NCBI RefSeq assembly: GCF_003290085.1
Contig: NZ_QMKJ01000002.1
Location: 1 to 64,000, forward strand
Source of the DNA: Aliidiomarina sp. B3213
GTDB lineage: Bacteria; Pseudomonadota; Gammaproteobacteria; Enterobacterales; Alteromonadaceae
Direction of reading: 5' to 3'
Length of the DNA stretch: 64,000 nt
Both the position numbers and the translations under genes were made by a program. This document shows positions 37,215-46,889 of the stretch, one piece after another; position 1 is the first letter of the stretch, and each line of letters opens with the position of its first letter. The notes beneath the pieces are model-generated. The model was given only the letters and a program-made list of their open reading frames with translations, ran no database searches and was not told the origin of the DNA.

Positions 37215-38804
37215 TTACACTTCTCGCGTTCTGTGGAACTCAATATCTGGGTAGCGTTCTTGTGTTAACGACAAGTTCGCCATTGTAGGAGCAATATAGG
37301 TTAAGTTATCACCGCCGTCTAACGCTAGGTTAGCTTGCGCTTTTCGTTGGAATTCATCCAATTTCTTGGCATCGCTTGAACTTACCCAGCGCGCCGTAGC
37401 GACCTGAATATTCTCATACAATGCATCTACACCATATTCAGACTTCAAGCGGTGTACAACCACGTCAAACTGCAGCACGCCCACAGCGCCAACAATTAAG
37501 TCGTTCGAAATCATTGGTCTGAATACCTGAACCGCACCTTCTTCAGCAAGTTGCACCAACCCCTTCAACAGTTGCTTTTGTTTCAATGGGTCTTTTAATC
37601 GAATACGTCTAAATAATTCAGGAGCAAAATTAGGAATACCCGAGAACTTGAAGTTGTCTCCCCAAGTAAAGGTGTCACCAATTTGAATGGTCCCATGGTT
37701 ATGCAAACCGATAATGTCACCAGGGTATGCCTTCTCAACAGCTTCACGGTCTCCTGCCACAAACGTCAACGCATCAGCTATACGAACGTCTTTACCCGTT
37801 CTGGCATGTTTCATTTTCATGCCTTTCTCATATACACCCGAAACAATACGCAAGAACGCCACCCGGTCTCGGTGTTTTGGGTCCATATTCGCTTGGATTT
37901 TAAAGACAAAGCCCGAAAACTTGTCCCCGTCGGCGGCAACTAATTCGCCTTGCTCTGTTGCACGCGGTTGCGGTTTAGGTGCCCACTCCAATAAACCGTC
38001 GAGCATGTGGTCTACACCAAAGTTACCTAATGCCGTACCAAAAAACACAGGGGTAAGCTCACCCTCTAGGAAAAGCTCTTTGTCGAATTCATGAGAAGCA
38101 CCTTTAACCAACTCAATTTGTTCGCGTAGCTCTTCAGCGTAAACACCAATTCGCTCATCTAACTCAGGGTTGTCTAGGCCCTTGATCACGTCTAAATCTT
38201 GAATGCGATGACCTTGACCCGTTTTATAAAAAATCGTTTCGTCACGCATTAAATGGTATACGCCTTTAAACTGTTTACCCTGCCCAATAGGCCAAGTAAT
38301 AGGAGCACACATGATATTCAAAACACTTTCAACTTCGTCTAGAAGCTCTAGCGGATCACGTATGTCGCGGTCTAGCTTATTCATAAAGGTAAGAATTGGC
38401 GTGTCGCGTAACCGTGTAACTTCCATCAACTTAATGGTTCTGTCCTCAACACCTTTGGCAGCGTCAATCACCATCAAGCACGAATCCACCGCCGTTAGTG
38501 TGCGGTATGTATCTTCAGAGAAGTCTTCGTGGCCAGGGGTGTCGAGTAAATTAATAAGTCCGTCGTGATAAGGAAACTGCATTACCGACGTAGTTACCGA
38601 GATACCACGCTCTTTCTCCATTTCCATCCAGTCCGACTTGGCATGCTGCCCAGACTTCTTCCCTTTTACCGTTCCCGCTTTCTGTAACTTCTGACCGTGT
38701 AGAAGCACTTTCTCGGTAATTGTGGTTTTACCCGCATCCGGGTGAGAAATAATTGCAAAAGTTCTGCGTTGATCAATGTGTTTTTTTAAGTCGACACTTG
38801 CCAT
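37215..38804 (-). CDS. prfC: Peptide chain release factor 3
   Basis: RF3 is a GTPase that recycles RF1 and RF2 after termination. The 529-residue length equals the E. coli protein. The G1 motif HPDAGKTT (21-28), G3 [16 protein letters not shown] and G4 NKLDRD are present, followed by the domain II/III region. The ATG at 38804 begins [16 protein letters not shown] and aligns with the normal N-terminus. An earlier in-frame start adds 15 non-conserved residues. Confidence 0.97.
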   Translation of the reverse strand: MASVDLKKHIDQRRTFAIISHPDAGKTTITEKVLLHGQKLQKAGTVKGKKSGQHAKSDWMEMEKERGISVTTSVMQFPYHDGLINLLDTPGHEDFSEDTYRTLTAVDSCLMVIDAAKGVEDRTIKLMEVTRLRDTPILTFMNKLDRDIRDPLELLDEVESVLNIMCAPITWPIGQGKQFKGVYHLMRDETIFYKTGQGHRIQDLDVIKGLDNPELDERIGVYAEELREQIELVKGASHEFDKELFLEGELTPVFFGTALGNFGVDHMLDGLLEWAPKPQPRATEQGELVAADGDKFSGFVFKIQANMDPKHRDRVAFLRIVSGVYEKGMKMKHARTGKDVRIADALTFVAGDREAVEKAYPGDIIGLHNHGTIQIGDTFTWGDNFKFSGIPNFAPELFRRIRLKDPLKQKQLLKGLVQLAEEGAVQVFRPMISNDLIVGAVGVLQFDVVVHRLKSEYGVDALYENIQVATARWVSSSDAKKLDEFQRKAQANLALDGGDNLTYIAPTMANLSLTQERYPDIEFHRTREV

Positions 38805-38994
38805 GTAACTTCTATCCCAAGCTTCTGTTTGTCTGTCGCGGGCCATCAATAAGGTTGGCGCAAGCGGTTCAATAATTTGCCGTTATATTAGCAGAATTTA
38901 GCGTTACATCGCACCTTATAACTTACGGTAAAAGGATTACTTCGTTTCCTTCCTCAGGTAAACTAGCCCCATAATTAAAACAACTTATATAGTC

Positions 38995-39882
38995 ATGAAA
39001 GAATACATACAGTGGTTTATAAAAGGCGCCAGCATGGGTATGGCGGACATTGTGCCGGGAGTTTCCGGTGGAACGCTTGCCTTTATTCTGGGAATTTATG
39101 AACGATTCATTGCTGCTTTAACCTCTTTTGATGTAAGCGCAGTGCAGCTTTTACTTAAAGGTCAAATCAAGAAACTTTGGCAACACGTAGACGGCACATT
39201 CCTTCTGTGTGTTTTTCTAGGCATTCTTACCGCTATATTTAGCCTCGCCAACTTGATTAGCTTTTTACTGGAAACTCACCCTGTGCCAGTGTGGAGCTTT
39301 TTCTGTGGGCTTATTATTGCCTCACTGCCTATGTTGCTCAAAAAGGTGCAGTGGAGCGCTTTGCGAGCATTGCTCTTTGTCGTGGGAGCAGTATTTGCCG
39401 TGCTCGTCACCGCACTAACCCCCATGCATAACGACCCGTCGTTAGTATTATTTTTTGGTGCCGGTTTTATTGCCATTTCCGCCATGATGCTACCTGGTAT
39501 TTCAGGCAGTTTCCTGTTACTGATTATGGGAATGTACGCGCCCATCACAGCAGCAGTGAGTAATCTTGAAATCACCGTATTAGCAGTTTTTGCTTTGGGC
39601 TGTATCTCCGGTCTATTGGTATTCTCACGGGTACTCAATTGGGCATTGCACCGTGTGCACGACGCAATGCTAGCCGTGCTCTCAGGAATAGTGCTCGGTG
39701 CGTTACTACGTATTTGGCCGTGGCAAGTCGAGGGGAACTTGGTCACGCCCGCGCAGTATGCCGAAGTACATACAGAAAGCTATCTGCTTATCGCGGTGAT
39801 TACGTTTATTCTGGGCGGTGCTTTAATTCAATTGTTGCTTCATTTAGAAAAGTTATTCGGCACCACCACAGAAAGCTCATAG
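38995..39882 (+). CDS. popT: DUF368 family undecaprenyl-phosphate translocase (PopT-like)
   Basis: The 295-residue protein has about eight predicted transmembrane helices and the diagnostic N-terminal motif FIKGASMGMADIVPGVSGGTLAFILGIYERF, plus an internal echo MMLPGISGSFLLLIMGMYAPI. DUF368 proteins (PopT) have been shown to recycle undecaprenyl phosphate across the inner membrane for wall and O-antigen synthesis. This is a lone plus-strand gene, divergent from prfC and convergent with the DUF6671 gene, with only 15 bases between stop codons. Confidence 0.9.
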   Translation: MKEYIQWFIKGASMGMADIVPGVSGGTLAFILGIYERFIAALTSFDVSAVQLLLKGQIKKLWQHVDGTFLLCVFLGILTAIFSLANLISFLLETHPVPVWSFFCGLIIASLPMLLKKVQWSALRALLFVVGAVFAVLVTALTPMHNDPSLVLFFGAGFIAISAMMLPGISGSFLLLIMGMYAPITAAVSNLEITVLAVFALGCISGLLVFSRVLNWALHRVHDAMLAVLSGIVLGALLRIWPWQVEGNLVTPAQYAEVHTESYLLIAVITFILGGALIQLLLHLEKLFGTTTESS

Positions 39883-39897
39883 TTCATAGCGAAGAGT

Positions 39898-40698
39898 TCA
39901 AGGGTTACACAAAGCACAATGCTGAGAGCTTGCCTGCGAGCTCTCAACCGCTTTCTTCTCTTCGTGTCCGCACTCATCACAAGCAAGTACTTCATATAGC
40001 GGAAGCTGAGTTGGCAACGTACATTGCTCACAGGGTAAACCAGCTTCTCGGGTTTTCACCACGTAGTTAGGTGCTTCACACTCTGGGCACATAGAACACA
40101 GTCTCACAGCTAAGTCTTCCGCTGCCTTTTGAATAATTTCTCGACGTTGTGGACAATTCATCGCCCGCAGGTCAGGCTCAACGATTAACGGCCAAGTTAA
40201 ATGCTCTGCGGAATTCACCAAAAGAGCTCTGAATTGTTCTGGAAAGACACCTTTTAGAAATTCATCTTTCACCGTTAAATTTAACGCCTGCTCCTTTTCT
40301 GCTTGGTTCACAAAATCCATCGCTTCACTGTGGCTTCTCAGTGTTATCGTTTTGCCATTGAAAGGTCCCGAGGCGTGCGCGTAAATGACTCGGTCAGTGC
40401 TTTTTTGGTAGTAGCAAAGTATTTCTTCATCCCAGTTCATAATGCCTGGCATAGGACCTCCGCCAAACGTACCCTCACTTCCTAGTCCAATGTCCATCCC
40501 TGTCACTTCAACCGCTTTTTTAGCCTTAATTAACGCACATTCTTGCGCAGAATTCTTTCTCGCCTTTTCGCCACTAAACGTACCTAATTGGTCAGTGTCC
40601 CAATAAGGATTCTCAACAACACGAAGACCCACATTGCGAAGTACCGGCGCAACTACTTTTCCCTTGTCATGCTTAGTCATTAAAACTGCGAATGCCAT
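39898..40698 (-). CDS. DUF6671 family protein, third gene of the dab operon
   Basis: The 266-residue protein has a DUF6671-type domain (about 1-185) with YWDTDQLGTFSGE, KKAVEVTGMDIGLGSEGTFG and GIMNWDEEIL. A Cys-rich tail follows: Cys201/204/207, 223/226, 240/243 and 261/264, resembling two or more zinc ribbons. It begins ten bases after the dabA stop codon with an AGGAAT ribosome-binding site, so it is the last gene of dabB-dabA. Its role is unknown; assistance to DabA (a zinc protein) is an inference. The ATG at 40698 is favoured over a start inside dabA. Confidence 0.85.
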   Translation of the reverse strand: MAFAVLMTKHDKGKVVAPVLRNVGLRVVENPYWDTDQLGTFSGEKARKNSAQECALIKAKKAVEVTGMDIGLGSEGTFGGGPMPGIMNWDEEILCYYQKSTDRVIYAHASGPFNGKTITLRSHSEAMDFVNQAEKEQALNLTVKDEFLKGVFPEQFRALLVNSAEHLTWPLIVEPDLRAMNCPQRREIIQKAAEDLAVRLCSMCPECEAPNYVVKTREAGLPCEQCTLPTQLPLYEVLACDECGHEEKKAVESSQASSQHCALCNP

Positions 40699-40708
40699 AA
40701 CTATTCCT

Positions 40709-43159
40709 CTACTGCCCTGCGACTTGTAGCCAAGTGTCACCGTTAAAGCGAAGTAAGCTACCGCTGTCTTGCCATTGCAAAATATGCAGCCAGTGATTGC
40801 TCACCAAGTTTTGGAGATCTGGATGTTTATTTAACACGCTCTCTATATCTTTTTGCTCTGCAGCAATCACCACTGAGAGACGTTGCGGCGTGTGCAACCA
40901 CTTACTTCCGTCATGTACCGACTGGCGAGACAGGCCAATACGCAAATCACCTCCATTCCCCTCAAAAACGCCTATTCCACCACCCACAGCGTTATGCAGC
41001 AGTTTATTGCCACTCCCGAATTTAAATGGCTCACAAACAGACAAGTTGTATTGCATGTTTATCCAGTGGGCGACCACCATTGGCGCGGTCATGAGTAGCT
41101 CTAGAATGCTATTATCAGGGTCGGAATCCTTCTCGTAACCATGCATAAACGCCCTGCCGCCAAAGTCGAGATGTTCAGTTTTAGCGCGAGGCGCAATAAC
41201 AAAGGCGGCGTTGTCTGCCAGCCCTCGCTCAGGGCGTTGTTCAGACCATCGGGTCGCACGCTTTTCCAATGTGCGCTTTATTGCCTTGTCGCTTTCTAAC
41301 CCTTCGTTCTGAATTTGATCAGGCTGTTGTGCGGCAAACCGTAACTTCCTACAAAGCAGCGAAGCACGCTCGAGTGTCTCTTGTAAGTTCGTAGAACACT
41401 GTTCTGCAGCAGAAATCTGGTCGGTCGTGGTGTTGTGGATAGCAGGGATAAATTGAGTATCTGCAGGAATACTTAAACCACGCTGCGCCAGCTGTGAGCG
41501 AACTTCTGTGTTGTTCAATATTTGGCACAGCACTTGAGTATTAATCGCACCACTTTGCCCGCAACAGGCACCACAGTCTAAAGATGCTGCGTGCAAGTTA
41601 TTCTGATTTTGACTTTCATGCCCAACAAGTAGAACCGTAGGTGCAAACGAATAGATACCTATACCCTTCAAAGCACCGTAAGCAATATCCGTCTGCGCAT
41701 CCAAGGGCACATCGTTTTCACCTTGATACAGTCTCCACTGACTCACTTTGCTCAAATCGTTCAGCTTATTGGGCTGGGTTTTACCTTTCAGCAATTTCAA
41801 GCCATAGCTAATTCCTAAACTTTCTACCATGGAAAATGAAGATGCGGCAGCGCTTGACCACGTTTTCACGCGTGCTTTCCAGTTCAATTTCTTTTTACGA
41901 CTATTCAGTTGCTGGTTCGATAACGACTCAGAAACATTAACAGCCGGACTCAATAAGCCAGGGAGTTGAGGTCGGCTAAGATTACTGCCTAGTGGTCGAT
42001 AAGAAATTGGCATCCCAAAAAAGCCGGCAAAACCGAAAGTTTCGATACCCTTGCCCTGCTGCTCAAGAGCTCTTCGCATCGCTTCGGAACGCACATCAAT
42101 ACAAAATACGGCTTGTAGCTGCTTCTTCTCTTCTCCCGTTTCTACTGGTTCGCTTTTACTTAATGTTGTCGCCAGGTGTTGCTGGTAACTGAACTCAAGG
42201 GCTAGAGCTCCTACTTCCAAGGCTTGGAAATAGCGTTTATGTACCGCTAAGTCACTCATACTCAATTCTGACTGCTCTTGCCAACGCGCTAGGCAATCGT
42301 CAAACATCAGCGCCTCGTGGCGCTGCATGTATTTAAAAACAATCCACTCCCATGCCAAACGAATAGTGAGTAGCTCTTTAAGCTCGTTCGGTTGCACAAA
42401 ACTGGCGTGCGAAGTATCACCAGTGGGGTGTTGCTCATGCCATTGCCGATAGGCCACCCAAGAGGCCCAACCATGAATGTCGTATAAACAAGCCAAAGCA
42501 AAGTCTTCAAGGGCATCGTCAGAAATCTCTAATTCTGAGACCATCATACCCAAAGCTTCTTCGGCATCGGTTGGCAATAGTTCTAAATATTGCCGTACAT
42601 TCGGTGCGGACAACACGATAGAAAGTCCGTAATCGACACGTGTCACCTCTAACCAGTGTTGGTACAGCGACATTTTCTGCTCGACTTTAGGCTTTTTCAG
42701 CATGGCGCGCAGAGACTGAAAGTGAGCAGCGCAGAATTGGCTAATTTGGTGTGTAATCTCCTCTTCCCACTTCATGTAGTGGCGATCTCTAACTGCGTCT
42801 ACATGAGCAGAGAATAATGGTTGTATGCGCGCAGGTTCAGGTTGACTCAAACATGCCTGCCAATCTTCAAAACTCCCCTCGAACTCGGTACTCACTATCG
42901 CTTGCTTCACGCAATCTTTATCGATGGCGCCAGAGGCCAACGCATGTATATATTTTTCAGCCCCCATATAACCGCGCACACCGGCAAGCCTATGTAGCTT
43001 CTCAGCTGTTTCCACATAAGAGTTGTCTTTAAAATTCCACCACGGGTTTACCGCGATACTCTTGTCTAAAGGCCACGTAGGAGCAATGCGTGAGCAGGCT
43101 TGTAGCACAGCACTCTCTTGTGTGTCAGACCAAGTAACATTGGTTTGAACATTTAACAT
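40709..43159 (-). CDS. dabA: Inorganic carbon transporter subunit DabA
   Basis: DabA is a cytoplasmic, beta-carbonic-anhydrase-like zinc protein that with DabB converts CO2 to bicarbonate vectorially, concentrating inorganic carbon. The 816-residue protein has Cys353-x-Asp355 (VFCIDVRSE) and His514 with Cys529. The 15-residue His-Cys spacing equals that of the known Halothiobacillus ligands (Cys351, Asp353, His524, Cys539), so the site looks intact. It was formerly DUF2309/UPF0753. The start overlaps the dabB stop codon by one base (TAATG). Confidence 0.96.
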   Translation of the reverse strand: MLNVQTNVTWSDTQESAVLQACSRIAPTWPLDKSIAVNPWWNFKDNSYVETAEKLHRLAGVRGYMGAEKYIHALASGAIDKDCVKQAIVSTEFEGSFEDWQACLSQPEPARIQPLFSAHVDAVRDRHYMKWEEEITHQISQFCAAHFQSLRAMLKKPKVEQKMSLYQHWLEVTRVDYGLSIVLSAPNVRQYLELLPTDAEEALGMMVSELEISDDALEDFALACLYDIHGWASWVAYRQWHEQHPTGDTSHASFVQPNELKELLTIRLAWEWIVFKYMQRHEALMFDDCLARWQEQSELSMSDLAVHKRYFQALEVGALALEFSYQQHLATTLSKSEPVETGEEKKQLQAVFCIDVRSEAMRRALEQQGKGIETFGFAGFFGMPISYRPLGSNLSRPQLPGLLSPAVNVSESLSNQQLNSRKKKLNWKARVKTWSSAAASSFSMVESLGISYGLKLLKGKTQPNKLNDLSKVSQWRLYQGENDVPLDAQTDIAYGALKGIGIYSFAPTVLLVGHESQNQNNLHAASLDCGACCGQSGAINTQVLCQILNNTEVRSQLAQRGLSIPADTQFIPAIHNTTTDQISAAEQCSTNLQETLERASLLCRKLRFAAQQPDQIQNEGLESDKAIKRTLEKRATRWSEQRPERGLADNAAFVIAPRAKTEHLDFGGRAFMHGYEKDSDPDNSILELLMTAPMVVAHWINMQYNLSVCEPFKFGSGNKLLHNAVGGGIGVFEGNGGDLRIGLSRQSVHDGSKWLHTPQRLSVVIAAEQKDIESVLNKHPDLQNLVSNHWLHILQWQDSGSLLRFNGDTWLQVAGQ

Positions 43160-44562
43160 TATTGGCTACCTCCATTGCTTTGCTCCACGACAACGCCTTT
43201 AACGCGCTCTTGATGAATCGGCCATAAGGTTAGTGTTAGTCGTGTCGCCCACTCGTCGATGTAAAGGCCTGCGAAAAGAACCATAGAAAGTTTCTGAGCC
43301 CATTGCGTATGTGGAAATTGATGAAGTAGCAAACTCAGAAAGGCTAAAACAAGAACCAGAGTGCTTATCCAGATATCTGCAAGAGAAAGGAAAACCGCCG
43401 GAGTATTGACGTGTCTCGGAACAACCCATGAAGCGAGAAACTTCAGACTGAAATACAATGCCACGATGCCCAAGGCGGCAAACAGGTAAGGCACTAATGC
43501 GCCTTTGTGCAAAACAGAGTGGCGCTGCGCAATAAACATGGTCACCGCAACCGCCAGCAGCAAGAGCATTGCTAGTGACTCTTGCTTATGTACTCGGAAT
43601 TGCTCCACTAGCACACTAGACACAAACTGTTGCATGGTAATAATCATCAACACTGTAAAAAGCCCTGCGATCAACCAGTCCCAAACATTTACACGCCCTG
43701 CAACGGCAAGGCGACGTACACCCGTTTCATTCACGGCACTGCCAGAGCTTAGAAAGGCGTAAGCTTTATAGAACGAATGCGCAACAATATGCACAACAGC
43801 GAGTTCGTACATACCAAGTGCAATCTCAACCAACATGAGTCCCATTTGCGCACTCGTCGACCATGCAAGGCGAACCTTATAGCTTATTCGAGTGGTCATA
43901 ATAAGTGCCGCAACAATACTGCCCAGCCCTGCAACAACAAGAATCACCCATCTTGCCGCGTCTACCGCAAGCACGATTGGCGCAAGAACAATGAGCAAGA
44001 AGCCACCCAGGTTTACGACACCAGCGTGAAGAAGAGCGGAAACAGGTGTGGGGCTTTCAACAACTTGAATAAGCCATCCGTGCGCGGGAAGTTGTGCACA
44101 TTTGAGTAGTACTGCAACAGCAATAAGCGTCGAGCCTGCTACTATTGCAGGTGCGCTCATGTCTAGTTCTGGGGCACGGCTTAGTAAATCAGAAAGGTAG
44201 AAGCTATCGACATGAAAACCGTAGAGAAGAAACCCACCGAGCAGTGAGATCTCGGCAATACGTGCAATGATAAACTTCTTATGAGCAGCAAGGAGTGCGC
44301 GCGGACGTTCAGGATAAAACAGTAGAAGGTTATGAACGCATAAACTGATACAAACCCAAGCAAGCCACAAAATCAGTAAGTGGTTACTTACGATCACGAT
44401 AAAAACAGAACCCAACGTACCAAACAAGTACCGCCAGTACACCGACTTCCGAGGCTCTTCCTGCAACGCAACCTTCGAGAAGTTAATAACCGCAAAGGCC
44501 ACAACTAGAATCATCAGCAACATAGTGACTCTAAACGGTGTGAAAACAAATAGTTCTGCCAT
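43159..44562 (-). CDS. dabB: Inorganic carbon transporter subunit DabB
   Basis: DabB is the membrane subunit, related to the NuoL/MrpA proton-conducting proteins, that supplies ion-motive energy to DabA. The 467-residue protein has about 12-13 predicted helices and the antiporter-like core KCAQLPAHGWLIQVVESPTPVSALLHAGVVNLGG, with the channel Lys and His residues. It is the first gene of the operon, coupled to dabA by TAATG, and divergent from a LysR gene. A stand-alone NuoL-like gene beside DabA cannot be Complex I. Confidence 0.94.
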   Translation of the reverse strand: MAELFVFTPFRVTMLLMILVVAFAVINFSKVALQEEPRKSVYWRYLFGTLGSVFIVIVSNHLLILWLAWVCISLCVHNLLLFYPERPRALLAAHKKFIIARIAEISLLGGFLLYGFHVDSFYLSDLLSRAPELDMSAPAIVAGSTLIAVAVLLKCAQLPAHGWLIQVVESPTPVSALLHAGVVNLGGFLLIVLAPIVLAVDAARWVILVVAGLGSIVAALIMTTRISYKVRLAWSTSAQMGLMLVEIALGMYELAVVHIVAHSFYKAYAFLSSGSAVNETGVRRLAVAGRVNVWDWLIAGLFTVLMIITMQQFVSSVLVEQFRVHKQESLAMLLLLAVAVTMFIAQRHSVLHKGALVPYLFAALGIVALYFSLKFLASWVVPRHVNTPAVFLSLADIWISTLVLVLAFLSLLLHQFPHTQWAQKLSMVLFAGLYIDEWATRLTLTLWPIHQERVKGVVVEQSNGGSQ

Positions 44563-44632
44563 ATCCCCTCCTGTAGTGACAGGATTCTTTCAACATCGCA
44601 AACGCAAGTAAAATAGATTAAACTTATAAAAC

Positions 44633-44651
44633 ACTTAAGAAAATCTTAAGT
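44633..44651. promoter_or_regulatory. Perfect inverted repeat between dabB and the LysR gene (candidate operator)
   Basis: ACTTAAGA-AAA-TCTTAAGT is a perfect eight-base inverted repeat with a three-base spacer. It contains the LysR T-N11-A pattern and lies 40 bases before the LysR start codon and 70 bases before the dabB start. This is the usual position for a shared LysR operator controlling a divergent target and the regulator itself. Confidence 0.65.
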
Positions 44652-44691
44652 AAGATATTTGAATATGCAATGCAGAATCTTCTGAGGATTT

Positions 44692-45582
44692 ATGAATCGA
44701 CTAAATTACAAGCACTTACATTACTTTTGGAAAGTGGCAAGTACCGGAAACCTAACAGAGGCGGCGCATCAACTTCATGTGTCGCAGTCGGCTTTGTCGA
44801 TGCAAATTAAGAATTTAGAAGAGGCTACTGGGCATCAGCTTTTTAAAAGAGAGAAAAAGTCGCTTGTGCTTACCGAAGCAGGAAAACAGGTACTTGAGTA
44901 TGCAGAAGTCATTTTCAGCACAGGAGAGTCGTTAGAAACCTTATTAAAAAGTGGTTTTAAAGAAACACAAAAACATATTCAAATTGGCGTGCTCACTAAT
45001 CTATCTCGGAATTTTATTGAGCACTTCATTCGCCCGTTACTCAGCCAAGACAACTTAAAGATTTCACTGCATACCATCGCTGCCGAACAACTTCTACCAA
45101 AGCTTCGTAATCATGAAATAGATCTAGCCCTCACCAATATGGTGCCGAGCGATTTTTCTACAGATTCACAATGGCAGTGCCAGTTAGTATCTCGACAACA
45201 ATTAGCCATTATTGGCCCACCGGACTTAAGAGAAACTTACAGCACTTTTCCGGACCATTACGAAAATGTGAATTGGGTCGTACCGAATAAATCGACGGAG
45301 CTTCGCAAAACTTTCGACGCATACTGCTCCACATTTGAATATACCCCAACCATTAAAGCCGAAGCTGACGATATGGCTATGTTGCGCCTCTTGGCACGTG
45401 ACAGTGGCTGCCTATCGATGCTCCCACCCGTGGTGGTGCAGGACGAAATTCAAAATGGTTTATTAAAAGTGTATCAACTACTTCCACATACGTTCGAACA
45501 CTTTTATGCTGTAACTATGCGCCAGCGAATGCAAAACGACACAGTTCGGCAAATCTTAAAAGCAAATTTGAGCCGACACTGA
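44692..45582 (+). CDS. LysR-family regulator, NhaR-like, divergent from dabBA
   Basis: The 296-residue protein has an N-terminal winged helix-turn-helix (about 3-60; LNYKHLHYFWKVASTGNLTEAAHQLHVSQSALSMQIKNLEE), which resembles NhaR more than CbbR. An effector-binding domain follows (about 90-290). It is divergent from dabBA across a 129-base region with a perfect palindrome, so it probably regulates dabBA. NhaR homologues respond to sodium or pH; bicarbonate or pH sensing is plausible here. The Fe-ADH gene follows by 15 bases. Confidence 0.9.
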   Translation: MNRLNYKHLHYFWKVASTGNLTEAAHQLHVSQSALSMQIKNLEEATGHQLFKREKKSLVLTEAGKQVLEYAEVIFSTGESLETLLKSGFKETQKHIQIGVLTNLSRNFIEHFIRPLLSQDNLKISLHTIAAEQLLPKLRNHEIDLALTNMVPSDFSTDSQWQCQLVSRQQLAIIGPPDLRETYSTFPDHYENVNWVVPNKSTELRKTFDAYCSTFEYTPTIKAEADDMAMLRLLARDSGCLSMLPPVVVQDEIQNGLLKVYQLLPHTFEHFYAVTMRQRMQNDTVRQILKANLSRH

Positions 45583-45597
45583 ATAAAAGGGAAAACC

Positions 45598-46803
45598 ATG
45601 ACACAACCGATTAGCACGCCACTTTTGCGCGTTTATATGCAAATTTTTAAAGCAGTAACAGCTGCTTTACCTATTAATTGGCCGAAAGAGTTTAGAGGCA
45701 CAGGTTCAACAGAACAACTACTGCAGCACATCGTTAGTAGCGGTAATCCAAAGGTTTTGTTGGTGAGCGATCAGAACCTATTAGATGTTGGCGTAGTACA
45801 GCCGATTCAAACGAAATTACAAGAACTGGGCTGCGAAACTAAGTTGTTTAGTGAAATTACACCCGACCCACCCATGCAGCAAATAGAGCATGGCGTAAAC
45901 ACATTACATGAATTCGGTGCTGTAGCGGTGCTCGCCGTCGGCGGCGGTTCAGTCATCGACGCTGCAAAGCTAATTGCAGCTCGAGCACTGAACACCAAGC
46001 CAGTCCAGAAAATGACTGGATTGTTCAAAGTAACCAAAGGAACACTGCCACTATATGTAATTCCTACAACAGCAGGCACAGGTTCAGAGGTAACCATAGC
46101 CGCGGTGGTTTCCGACACACAAGCACAAAGAAAGTTAGCCGTTATCGACCATCGCCTTATGCCCAGTGCAATGGCGCTCGATGCCAACATTATGCTTGGC
46201 TTGCCGCCTGCGATTACAGCGGCGACTGGCATGGATGCGCTCACCCATGCAGTGGAAGCTTACATATCTCGTAACGCTACCTCGACCACAAGTGAGCAGT
46301 CACTTACTGCAGCGCAAGCAATACTGAGTAACTTACCGGCAGCATTTGAAAACGGAAAAGACACTGAAGCGCGCCAGGCTATGGCAGAAGCTTCAATGTT
46401 TGCAGGTAAAGCGTTTACCATTGCGGGGGTTGGCTATGTTCACGCTATCGCCCATAACTTGGGTGCGCGTTACCATATTCCTCATGGACTCGCGAACGCT
46501 ATGGTTATGCCTTATGTGCTCAGTGCATCTATAAGCCACTGCTCAAAACGCCTAGCAGAGCTAGCACGTACCTGTGGTGTCAGCGATGATAAAGACGACA
46601 TGAAAGCCGGACTTGCGTTTATCGACCATATTTCAGAGCTCAATCACACGTTCAACATTCCTTTGAAAATAGAGCAACTTAAACGAGAAGACATTCCTGC
46701 TATTGCAAAAGCAGCCCGCCAAGAAGCTAGGTTCACTTATGCGGTGCCTCGTTACTTCTCTCAACAGGAAATGTGTAGCTTGTTAGAGCTCATGCTTCCT
46801 TAA
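45598..46803 (+). CDS. Iron-containing alcohol dehydrogenase
   Basis: The 401-residue group III alcohol dehydrogenase has the NAD-binding motif GGGSVIDAAK near 116-125, TTAGTGSEVT (about 160-169) and metal-binding histidines in GMDALTHAVEAY and YHIPHGLANAM. The substrate cannot be read from sequence. An AAGGG site precedes the ATG. It is 15 bases downstream of the LysR gene and ends at an intrinsic terminator, so it is probably co-transcribed with the regulator. A functional link to inorganic carbon uptake is not obvious. Confidence 0.9.
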   Translation: MTQPISTPLLRVYMQIFKAVTAALPINWPKEFRGTGSTEQLLQHIVSSGNPKVLLVSDQNLLDVGVVQPIQTKLQELGCETKLFSEITPDPPMQQIEHGVNTLHEFGAVAVLAVGGGSVIDAAKLIAARALNTKPVQKMTGLFKVTKGTLPLYVIPTTAGTGSEVTIAAVVSDTQAQRKLAVIDHRLMPSAMALDANIMLGLPPAITAATGMDALTHAVEAYISRNATSTTSEQSLTAAQAILSNLPAAFENGKDTEARQAMAEASMFAGKAFTIAGVGYVHAIAHNLGARYHIPHGLANAMVMPYVLSASISHCSKRLAELARTCGVSDDKDDMKAGLAFIDHISELNHTFNIPLKIEQLKREDIPAIAKAARQEARFTYAVPRYFSQQEMCSLLELMLP

Positions 46804-46825
46804 CTCTTAATAGACACCCAAAAAT

Positions 46826-46853
46826 AAAAGGCAGCTTTTTCAAGCTGCCTTTT
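46826..46853. terminator. Bidirectional intrinsic terminator
   Basis: The arms AAAAGGCAGCTT and AAGCTGCCTTTT close on a TTTC loop. The plus strand ends in T4 after the Fe-ADH gene, and the minus strand continues into TTTTATTTTT after sohB. It serves both convergent units. Confidence 0.88.
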
Positions 46854-46889
46854 GCTAAATGCTCTATTAAGACTTGTTTCTAGTCACGA

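Noticed and set aside
39276-39746. 156-residue minus-strand frame inside the DUF368 gene
   Set aside because: It is antisense to the conserved DUF368 motifs, with a Thr/Asn/Ser-rich product and no start signal.
45807-46244. 145-residue minus-strand frame inside the Fe-ADH gene
   Set aside because: It is a shadow of the conserved dehydrogenase motifs GGGSVIDAAK and GTGSEVT.
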